Source: UKL13-2 sp043744255
Lineage (GTDB): Bacteria; Pseudomonadota; Gammaproteobacteria; Burkholderiales; Usitatibacteraceae
Assembly (NCBI GenBank): GCA_043744255.1
Contig: JAYTVA010000058.1
Coordinates: 17,155-81,154, forward strand
Reading direction: 5' to 3'
DNA length: 64,000 nt
This document shows, in pieces, positions 46,701 through 53,616 of the stretch (position 1 is its first letter; each line of letters begins with the position of its first letter). The notes below the pieces were generated by a model. It was not told the origin of the DNA. It made no database searches and saw nothing but the letters and a program-made list of their open reading frames with translations. Position numbers and translations under genes: made by a program.

Positions 46701-47673
46701 CCTGCAACTGACGAATGCGTTCGCAGCAGCATTTACCAATGCCGGCTGTTCAGCACAAATCTATTTGCTGGATCGACCAACCAGCGAGGCAAGCCACCCG
46801 TCCACGGTCTCGCTCGCTGGTATGAGCGCTGCGGCGGCGGCGGCACGCGTGCGCGCCGATGCCATTGACGTCCTGTTCGATGGGGTCGGCTATCGCCATC
46901 ATCTAGCACCCGCGATCCTCGCGCAATGTCCCGCGCGACTCGCCATCGCCAATGGCGCATTCGCGAGCGTGTATGACGAGCCACAGCACATTGACTTTGA
47001 TGCCTTCGACGAATGGACTGCATTGCCGCAATGGAAAGTGCGCGGGCCGACGCGGGCGATAATGCGTTTGCAGGCACTGCTGCCGACCATTGCGCGCACT
47101 CAAGCAGCGCGCGCAGAGGCCGACGGTGCACATCCCATCATCTTTGCAATCAGCGCACGTATCGACGAAATTCCACTCGCAGCGATTGCGTTGTGGCAAC
47201 AAGTTCTCGTCGCTGTGCCGAATAGCAAACTCGCCGTACCCGCATTCGATGATGTTGAATTGCGCACCTATGTTCGTGTACTGCGCGCGGCGGGAGTCGG
47301 CGCTAGCCGCATCGTCTCTTGGCCAAACACCCCGCCAGATAAGCGTTTCCAAGGCATTGGTGCAATCTTGGATACGCTGGGGTGCAGCACCGCGATCACA
47401 ACTTCCGAGGCACTCGATAATGGCTGCCCGGTCATCAGCATGCGAGGCGCCACCGCTGCGGAACGCATGTCGTACGCGGTTCTTGCCCGTCGTGACCTCG
47501 CTGAACTAGCGGCAGATAGCGCGAAAGATTACCTGCGTCTCGCCGTTCGATTTGCGCAAGACTCGATTTGGCGGGACGCGCTGCGCAGCAGACTATCGCA
47601 GCGATCTGCGCCCAGAATCACTGGCGCAGACGATGTAGCGACGCTGCGCGCCGCGCTCAACTCAATCACATGA
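43750..47673 (+). CDS. Double TPR/O-GlcNAc-transferase-like protein, second catalytic half degenerate
   Basis: A 1307-residue protein with two similar halves. Residues 5-150 are TPRs (WPSYYNLGLVFQELKRIDDA). Residues 263-610 form a GT41/OGT-like catalytic domain with VGYVSADFRRHVMGQ, the lysine region FVNVLKLS near residue 445 and DTFPYAGGDTTLAALDRDVP. A second TPR block spans about residues 657-920. A second GT41-like domain (964-1300) has LRIGMLIETGD, SARIDEIPLAAIALWQ and LDTLGCSTAITTSEALDNG. In the second half the basic catalytic position is Arg instead of Lys and the early His is missing, so it is likely inactive and used for binding. The acceptor may be a protein or a glycan. Coupled to wzt-like and the next OGT-like gene by ATGA overlaps. 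Confidence 0.85.
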   Translation: MSQPTTLDDLSQHALALQRAGKPLEAAQAYINIVRQVADHWPSYYNLGLVFQELKRIDDARVAYERAVQFNPQLAQGWNNLGIVLQALKRDDQAITAYQRAIAIDPSLAQARYNIAIVQQSRGRFTDSTESLRLAVAANPKDDNAWDALYRALLALKRQEDAVQAFIDWEAALGQSPLLTAAGLAQSRFLGDRVREAAYLKLAIDWPFPDPRPEQLIPILGMIQYFDVDGASLLRCYQRFDAAVAATHPLPIAPLPRRSAGQKIRVGYVSADFRRHVMGQIMLDVLRAHDRERFSIHLISTAESRYLDATTEEFKKLSDAFVDASNMTDLDAARAIAEFDLDVLVDLAGQTMGGRPIIYAHRPARKIVTHLGYHGSLGLSAVDYKLTDRLADPPEAAEFQIEKPFYLDSCLFPFAHVESSAEEERHYMGQRREGEFVFGTFVNVLKLSARCVVTWAKILQAAPNAVLAFSPLTSDDEPSIRRATSAAGIDPSRLRFIASHTSVGGQRARHALIDAVLDTFPYAGGDTTLAALDRDVPVITLTGKRNAERVGVSLLTHLGVTDTICTTEAEYIACAVRMASDRDWHQAMRTRFKSARERSSFAKVATHARALELAYVTIAAESTLENSSLSAKKFFQRFSETVRAHQRAQQSDQLGQIDMQYAALEAEQPGYVPLLRLRAAVAKSNNDGVREQELLAKAHATLPSDPSVAVALADALMDAGAYGDAAQVLKMSLALSPNDDNLQIAQARLYLRLARTAEAHDAATTVVNRAPTNVDARLLQANALAELGRVAEAFASYGQVLSLAPNHLGANYNAGLLALEGGAAASAEPLLRKAVEIDSRHELAHLRLAEALQAQHKTEAWIGLAKRLAAEFPRSLAARLTRAEAWRYEGELARESAEIVQVAEALVAEPDHHLVEETAARILRRRTAVGLSDALVDALKFRHAAAVQALHGVAAPSLPSRADALRIGMLIETGDTRNGIDDHRLQLTNAFAAAFTNAGCSAQIYLLDRPTSEASHPSTVSLAGMSAAAAAARVRADAIDVLFDGVGYRHHLAPAILAQCPARLAIANGAFASVYDEPQHIDFDAFDEWTALPQWKVRGPTRAIMRLQALLPTIARTQAARAEADGAHPIIFAISARIDEIPLAAIALWQQVLVAVPNSKLAVPAFDDVELRTYVRVLRAAGVGASRIVSWPNTPPDKRFQGIGAILDTLGCSTAITTSEALDNGCPVISMRGATAAERMSYAVLARRDLAELAADSAKDYLRLAVRFAQDSIWRDALRSRLSQRSAPRITGADDVATLRAALNSIT

Positions 47674-49904
47674 GTGCTGCCGAACAGCGCCTAGTGGCCG
47701 AGGCCGCACAACTCTTGCAGCAAGGTCAAAATCTGGCCGCGCGCCAGCGACTCGAGCAAGCCAGCAAACTGCCTGGAGCTGCGCGCACGACTTGGCAGTG
47801 GCTCGCGAATGCCTGTGTGCGCGACAACGATTTGCCGAATGCGCGCGTGGCAATTGAACGCGCCATCCAAATCGGCCCGGTCGATGGCAGCGTGTGTTTG
47901 ACGGCCGCCAACATCTGTCAAGACGCAGGCGACGTCGATGCAGCGCTTCACTACGCGGAACTGTCCGCAAAAGTTGAGCCGACCTACGCGCAAGGCATCA
48001 ACAATCTCGGCATCTTGCTTGCGGATCGTCAGCGATACGATGAGTCGATTGCCGCCTTTGAACGCGCCATCGTGGTCAAGCCTGACTATGCACGCGCGTA
48101 TGCCAACTTGGCCGCGACGCTGATGAAACTGGATCGCTATGAACCAGCGTTTGCCGCCGCCAGTCACGCCAGCCGCTTGCAGCCCGACTACGCCTATGCG
48201 CACTATATGTGTGGTGTCAGCGCGTTCAGCCTCGGGCGCAACGATGACGCGCTGGCCGCCTTGCAACGCGCGCTGCAACGTGATCCGCGCATGGTTGATG
48301 CGTGGATGCAACTGGCAAAATTTCATCGCCGCGAGCAGCGGGTGGATGCAGCGGGCGATGCGTTGCAACGTGCGCTCGCGCTGGCACCGCAGCGCGTGGA
48401 TGCGAAGACGCTGTTTGCTGAAATCCTTTGGGTGAACGGCCAGTACGAGCAAGCGCGTGCCTTGTGGCGCGAAGTGTTGGCGGCACAACCGACCCAGCTT
48501 GAGGCAGCATTGCGCTTGGCGCTCTCCGTTCCGGGCATCTATGCCGACGCCGCTGCGGTTGATGGGTCGCGCGACGCGTTCACCAAGGGGGTCACCGATC
48601 TGCTCGCACACGCCAACACGTTTGCCAATGCCGCGAAGAATGACGTGGTGCGCGACATTCAAACCAGCAATTTTTTTCTCGCCTACCAAGGTCGCGATGA
48701 CACTGCCTTGCAGCGTGGCTACGCCGCCTTCGTTGCCGCTGTTTTACAGCCGTACCTGCCGCAATTTTTTGCGCCGATTGCCGCCACGCATTTGCCAACA
48801 GACCAAGCGCCACGCCGCGTTCGGGTCGGTTTTGTCAGTCGCCTGTTTCATATTTCGACGGCGGGACATTACTTTGCAAGCTGGGTCACGGACTTGCCGC
48901 GTGAGCATTTTGAGGTCGTTGTGAACTACACCAACCTGCGTGCCGATGCGCTCACTGAAAAAATTCGCGCGCGTGCGGACGAGTTCACGCAGCAAGATAT
49001 GGCATTTGAAAAACTGGCGGCTGCCGTCAAGGATGCGAACCTGGATGTGCTGGTCTACCCGGAACTGGGCATGGAGCCAAAGCTCTACGCGCTGGCCGCG
49101 CTACGGCTGGCACCGGTGCAAGTTTGCGGTTGGGGCCATCCGGTTACATCGGGTCACGCGAACATTGACTACTACCTGTCGTGTGCAGCGATGGAGCCGG
49201 CAAATGCGGCGCAACACTACAACGAAAAATTGCATCTGCTGCCGGGGCTGGGTACGCGCTATCCGCTGCCAGTGATTGAAAATATCGAGGCCAGCAAAAA
49301 GCAACGCGCCGACTTTCAGCTACCCGAGAACAAGACGCTGTATCTGTTGCCGCAATCACTGTTCAAGATTCATCCCGACAACGACCAACTGATTACGCGA
49401 CTACTCAAGGCCGATGCGAATAGTGTGCTGGTGCTATTCACCACCCACTATCCAAGCTGGACGCAGATTTTTATTGAACGCTTGCAGCGCGCGTTCGCCG
49501 CAGCGGGCTTGGCACCAGAGGGGCGCGTGAAACTGTTGCCGAATCTCAGTCACGACGAATTCAAGCGCGTGAATCAACTTTGCGATGTGATGATTGATAC
49601 GCTCTACTGGTCGGGTGGCAATACCTCGCTTGACGCCCTGGCGATGGGTCTGCCGATGGTGACCCTGCCTGGCGAATTCATGCGTGGCCGACAATCGGCG
49701 GCGATGCTATCCATGCTGGGCTTGAACGAATTGATCGCGAGTGATGCCGAGGATTATCTGCGCATCGCGCATCGGCTCGGCACCGAGACTGAATATCGTA
49801 ACGCCATGCGCGCACGCATTCTCGACAACCGCCACACGATTTTTGATGATCCGGCCCCTACGCGTGCGTTAGCGGAATTTCTGCAGGCCGTCGTCTCACC
49901 ATAG
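47670..49904 (+). CDS. TPR/O-GlcNAc-transferase-like glycosyltransferase (GT41)
   Basis: A 744-residue protein whose ATG overlaps the previous stop (ATGA). Residues 1-300 hold TPRs (INNLGILLADRQRYDESIAA, AYANLAATLMKLDRYEPAFA). Residues 384-740 are a GT41/SPINDLY-type catalytic domain with VGFVSRLFHISTAGHYFASW, the Lys-containing PQSLFKIHPDND near residue 566 and IDTLYWSGGNTSLDALAMGL. All key regions look intact, unlike the second half of the neighbour. Related bacterial enzymes transfer sugars to Ser/Thr or Asn of target proteins. The target is not known. Its 3' end overlaps the convergent GT2 gene by nine bases. Confidence 0.88.
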   Translation: MSAAEQRLVAEAAQLLQQGQNLAARQRLEQASKLPGAARTTWQWLANACVRDNDLPNARVAIERAIQIGPVDGSVCLTAANICQDAGDVDAALHYAELSAKVEPTYAQGINNLGILLADRQRYDESIAAFERAIVVKPDYARAYANLAATLMKLDRYEPAFAAASHASRLQPDYAYAHYMCGVSAFSLGRNDDALAALQRALQRDPRMVDAWMQLAKFHRREQRVDAAGDALQRALALAPQRVDAKTLFAEILWVNGQYEQARALWREVLAAQPTQLEAALRLALSVPGIYADAAAVDGSRDAFTKGVTDLLAHANTFANAAKNDVVRDIQTSNFFLAYQGRDDTALQRGYAAFVAAVLQPYLPQFFAPIAATHLPTDQAPRRVRVGFVSRLFHISTAGHYFASWVTDLPREHFEVVVNYTNLRADALTEKIRARADEFTQQDMAFEKLAAAVKDANLDVLVYPELGMEPKLYALAALRLAPVQVCGWGHPVTSGHANIDYYLSCAAMEPANAAQHYNEKLHLLPGLGTRYPLPVIENIEASKKQRADFQLPENKTLYLLPQSLFKIHPDNDQLITRLLKADANSVLVLFTTHYPSWTQIFIERLQRAFAAAGLAPEGRVKLLPNLSHDEFKRVNQLCDVMIDTLYWSGGNTSLDALAMGLPMVTLPGEFMRGRQSAAMLSMLGLNELIASDAEDYLRIAHRLGTETEYRNAMRARILDNRHTIFDDPAPTRALAEFLQAVVSP

Positions 49905-50744
49905 CTGCCAGCCGTGCTTGCCAAAAAAGCGCAGGCCGGATTTGACGAACAACCCGATGTGCCGCGCACCCTTCTTCGCCGCGCCGCCACCGCCATGAAT
50001 GATTTTGCATGCAGCGAGGCGCGTAATTTCGCCACGGGCGCGTAGTCGTACGCTGAGATCATTGTCTTCGAAATAAAGAAAAAATTTCGCATCGAAGCCG
50101 CCCACGCCACGAAAGTCCTCGCCGCGCATCAGCATGAAGCAACCACTTGCGGACGCGGCACCGTGCAAATCGCGGTCGAATGCCGGATCGCCCGCGCCAC
50201 GAAATTCATACTTTGATAAGTACCCATCAAACCAGCGCCGTATGAGCGCAGGCGCGAAGCCACGCAGAGCAAGGGTAGCGAACGACGGATAGCGTCGCGC
50301 CAGATATTGCGGCGCACCAGCAGAATCAGTTGCACAGGGTGTCACGATTACGCATTCACGATTTGCATCGAGATGCGCGATGCCGGCGCGAATGGCCTCG
50401 CCATCCATACGCACATCCGGATTCAGCACCAACCAATAATCACAGTCATCAATCGCCGCAAACGCGAGATTGTTCGCCGCACCAAAGCCGACATTGCCGT
50501 GCCCCGCTACCACCTGCGTGTGCACCAATGGCAGGTCAGCGAATGCGCCGATCACCATCGGCTGATGTGGCGATGTTGCGCTGCCCGCTTCGTTATCCAT
50601 TAACACCACATCCACCTTGGCGATGACGCCTGACTGACCAGCGACGGCCAAGGATTTTGCTAATGAGGTCAGCGTCGTTTCAAGCCACGTGAGGTCGGGT
50701 TGGTAGACGACAATAGCGACGGCAAGGTGAGAAGAAGTGGGCAT
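49896..50744 (-). CDS. Glycosyltransferase family 2 (rhamnosyltransferase-like)
   Basis: A 282-residue GT-A fold transferase from the ATG at 50744. Motifs include VAIVVYQPDLTWLETTLTSL at the N-terminus, GNVGFGAANNLAF, the DXD-like LVLNPDVRM and SGCFMLMRGEDFRGVGGFDA. FFLYFEDNDLSVRLRARG carries the ED catalytic pair. This pattern is typical of O-antigen rhamnosyltransferases. It lies on the opposite strand to the OGT-like genes and ends convergently within the last one, so it is a separate unit in the same glycan locus. An upstream in-frame extension to 50930 is rejected since it overlaps the divergent gene. Confidence 0.88.
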   Translation of the reverse strand: MPTSSHLAVAIVVYQPDLTWLETTLTSLAKSLAVAGQSGVIAKVDVVLMDNEAGSATSPHQPMVIGAFADLPLVHTQVVAGHGNVGFGAANNLAFAAIDDCDYWLVLNPDVRMDGEAIRAGIAHLDANRECVIVTPCATDSAGAPQYLARRYPSFATLALRGFAPALIRRWFDGYLSKYEFRGAGDPAFDRDLHGAASASGCFMLMRGEDFRGVGGFDAKFFLYFEDNDLSVRLRARGEITRLAACKIIHGGGGAAKKGARHIGLFVKSGLRFFGKHGWQLW

Positions 50745-50796
50745 CGCGCCATTGTAATGTGCCGCCGCATTGTCCAGCTTAAGGCAAAATGTCGGC

Positions 50797-51840
50797 ATGA
50801 CCTTCGCCACCCCTGCTGAAATTGAACACGCGGCCATGGCGCTGATGCGCGGCGAGCTGGTTGCGCTACCGACCGAGACCGTATATGGGCTCGGTGCGGA
50901 TGCACTAAATGACGCAGCGGTCGCGCGCATTTTTGCTGCGAAGGGGCGGCCTAGCGATCATCCGCTCATCGTCCATGTCGCCAGCTCGGCGGCACTCCGC
51001 AAATTTACCGTGACCGTGCCGTCTGCCGCGATCAAGCTGACCGAACATTTCTGGCCCGGCCCGCTCACGTTAATTCTGCGCAAATCAAAACGTGTCCCGC
51101 TGTCGGTCACGGGTGGGCAGGATACTGTCGGCATTCGGTGCCCATCGCATCCGATTGCGCAGGCCTTGCTGATCGCGTTTGCCAAAATCGGCAGCGGCGC
51201 GGTGGCAGCCCCTTCGGCCAATCGTTTTGGCCATGTTTCGCCGACCACTGCTCAGCATGTGCGCGACGAATTCGGCAACCAGATCGGGCGCAGCATCACG
51301 CTGCTCGATGGTGGTGCCTGCGGCGTTGGGATTGAATCGACGATCCTTGATTTATCGCGCGCGACGCCGGTGTTGCTGCGTCCGGGCGCGATCACGCGTG
51401 AACAAATTGCGGCGGTGATCGGCGCGCTGCCGCGTACGCGTGAAGACGATGCTGCGCACACGCCGCGTGTCTCTGGCGCACTGGCCGCGCACTACGCACC
51501 GATGACGCCGCTGAAGTTGGTGCCAACGGGGGCATTGGTCACGGAAGTGGATCGTGTGCTGAACGCTGGCCAGCGGGTGGCGGTGTTAGCGCTGTCGTCG
51601 AAACCAAAATTGAAGCCATCGCCGATTGGCGTTGGCGTGCGCAATGCGCGCCCGATGATGTGGGTGAATGCCGGGACCGATGCGGTGGGTTACGCTCAGA
51701 GCCTGTATGCAAATCTGCGCACGCTCGATGCGGCAGCAACCGCGGTCATTCTCGTAGAAACACCGCCTGCCACGGTACCGTGGGAGGCGGTGCTGGATCG
51801 GCTATCGCGTGCTGCCGTAGGATCAGGCAAGCACGGATAG
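50797..51840 (+). CDS. L-threonylcarbamoyladenylate synthase, Sua5 type
   Basis: Makes threonylcarbamoyl-AMP from threonine, bicarbonate and ATP for the t6A37 modification of tRNA. The 347-residue length includes the YrdC catalytic domain (LPTETVYGLGADA, KGRPSDHPLIVHV, PSANRFGHVSPTTAQHV, GGACGVGIESTILDL) and a C-terminal Sua5 domain. It is therefore Sua5/YwlC-like and not the short TsaC. The linker holds SGALAAHYAPMTPL. It is divergent from the GT2 gene with 52 bp between starts. Confidence 0.93.
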   Translation: MTFATPAEIEHAAMALMRGELVALPTETVYGLGADALNDAAVARIFAAKGRPSDHPLIVHVASSAALRKFTVTVPSAAIKLTEHFWPGPLTLILRKSKRVPLSVTGGQDTVGIRCPSHPIAQALLIAFAKIGSGAVAAPSANRFGHVSPTTAQHVRDEFGNQIGRSITLLDGGACGVGIESTILDLSRATPVLLRPGAITREQIAAVIGALPRTREDDAAHTPRVSGALAAHYAPMTPLKLVPTGALVTEVDRVLNAGQRVAVLALSSKPKLKPSPIGVGVRNARPMMWVNAGTDAVGYAQSLYANLRTLDAAATAVILVETPPATVPWEAVLDRLSRAAVGSGKHG

Positions 51841-51844
51841 AGAT

Positions 51845-53209
51845 TTACGCGTCGGCGCGACGAAATGTTTTCTTGTCGTCGAAGCTGCGTTTTTGTCCGT
51901 CCGGTGCAGCGCGTCCGGCAAATCCGCCACCAGCAGGTTTCTTGCCGGCGTAGGCGCTGGCAGGCTTTGCCCAGCTACCCGGCGTGCTGCGGCCATTACC
52001 ATTACCGCTTGGCTTGGAACCAAATTTCTTCGGTGCGCCGCCAGGTTTTTTGTCGAACACGCGTTGCTTCGGCTCGAGGCCGGGAATCACGCTCACTGGA
52101 ATCGGCTGCGAAGTAAAACGCTCGATGGTGCGCACCTGAAACTGTTCGCGCACATTGGCAAACGAAATCGCGATGCCGTTTTTACCGGCGCGACCCGTGC
52201 GGCCAATGCGGTGCACATAATCTTCAGCCTGGCGTGGCAAGTCGTAGTTAATGACGTGCGAGATGCCTTGCACGTCGATACCACGCGCGGCCACGTCGGT
52301 CGCAACCAACACGCGCAAGCCACCTTTACGTAGCGCGGTGAGGGTACGGGTACGAGCAGATTGCTTCATGTCGCCATGCAGCGCGGCAGCAGAGAAACCT
52401 TGCGAATGCAAATCGCTGGCGAGATCATCGGCTGCACGCTTGGTGGAGGTGAACACGATGGCTTGCAAGACTTCGGTATCGCGCAACAAATGATCGAGCA
52501 AACGATTCTTGTGCGCCATGTCGTCGGCAAAATGCAAACGCTGTTCGATGTTTTCGTGTTTCGCCTTTTGGCCGGAAACATCAATACGGACGGGGCTTTT
52601 CAGCATGCCGCGCGCGAGGTGAGCAATGCCGTCTTCGATGGTGGCCGAGAACAACAGCGTTTGGCGTGCTTCTGGGGTTTGTTTGACGATGGCTTCGAGG
52701 TCGTCCTTGAAACCCATGTCGAGCATCCGATCAGCTTCGTCGAGTACCAGCATTTCGAGGCGCGACAAATCGACGCGGCCGGATTGCATTTGATCGAGTA
52801 AGCGGCCTGGCGTTGCCACCAAAATATCGGCACCGGCTTTCAGCAAACGGTTTTGTACGGGGTAGGGCATGCCGCCGACGATAGATACTGTCTTGATGCG
52901 CTTGAGGTTGCGGCCATAGGTTTCGGCGGCCTTGGTGACTTGCATCGCCAGTTCGCGCGTAGGCGTGAGCACCAGCACGCGCACACCACGTCCGGCTACT
53001 TTGGCGGGCTCGGAGAGTGCCTGTAATGCGGGCAACATAAAGGCGGCGGTCTTGCCGCTACCGGTTTGTGAGGACACCAACAGATCGCGGCCAGCGAGCG
53101 CCTCGGGTACGGCCTGCGCTTGCACGGCGGTTGGGGTGGTGTAGCCGGTGAGCGCAATGGCTTCCAGCAGGGGCTTGGACAGGCCAAGCGTTTCGAATTT
53201 CATCGTCAT
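51845..53209 (-). CDS. rhlE: DEAD-box RNA helicase, RhlE type
   Basis: A 454-residue ATP-dependent RNA helicase. All core motifs are present: Q motif PTAVQAQAVP, motif I SSQTGSGKT, PTRELA, DEAD in VLDEADRMLDMGF, SAT, and HRIGRTGRAG. The C-terminal 80 residues are a basic Gly/Lys/Ser-rich tail (SKPSGNGNGRSTPGS, FAGRAAPDGQKRSFDDKKTF) as in RhlE proteins. A role in ribosome assembly or cold adaptation is usual for the family. It converges on the Sua5 gene with only four bases between stops. Confidence 0.9.
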   Translation of the reverse strand: MTMKFETLGLSKPLLEAIALTGYTTPTAVQAQAVPEALAGRDLLVSSQTGSGKTAAFMLPALQALSEPAKVAGRGVRVLVLTPTRELAMQVTKAAETYGRNLKRIKTVSIVGGMPYPVQNRLLKAGADILVATPGRLLDQMQSGRVDLSRLEMLVLDEADRMLDMGFKDDLEAIVKQTPEARQTLLFSATIEDGIAHLARGMLKSPVRIDVSGQKAKHENIEQRLHFADDMAHKNRLLDHLLRDTEVLQAIVFTSTKRAADDLASDLHSQGFSAAALHGDMKQSARTRTLTALRKGGLRVLVATDVAARGIDVQGISHVINYDLPRQAEDYVHRIGRTGRAGKNGIAISFANVREQFQVRTIERFTSQPIPVSVIPGLEPKQRVFDKKPGGAPKKFGSKPSGNGNGRSTPGSWAKPASAYAGKKPAGGGFAGRAAPDGQKRSFDDKKTFRRADA

Positions 53210-53616
53210 GTTAAATCATCCCGGCGCGCCCATTCCGATGGACGTGCGGTAAGGCGCGGATCATTCCGCAAATCGCAAAAAGGCGCACCGCCCGTAATCG
53301 GAAACGGCATAAATACGCTATGAGGATTGAATCCGTCAGCGCGCCAGCATCGGCGCCAACCATTTTGCGATTCAGGATTGATCCGAAGAGGGGATCGGGT
53401 GAACAGCGAGGGCGGGGACGATGAACATCGGCAAAACAGAAATGCTAGAAATGCTGCATTGCACAAAACGAACTATACGGCATAAGTTACTGAAAAGCCA
53501 ATTGAATTTACCTACCGCTGTGAAAATTCATGGCGGCGAGTAGGCTTCCAACCGAGCCTGACCGCAGTACAATGAATCACAAAAGCAATACGGCGAAACT
53601 GCAAACGGTGCCTCTC
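53210..53616. other. Divergent intergenic region, no feature supported
   Basis: About 400 bp between the divergent helicase and metalloprotease starts. I see no convincing promoter, RNA gene, repeat or ORF here. An ATG at 53572 is in frame with the protease gene and could be its true start. Confidence 0.4.

Noticed and set aside
47691..48689. 332-residue reverse-strand ORF opposite the second GT41 gene
   Set aside because: Antisense to clear TPR sequence. No family motif, no ribosome-binding site.
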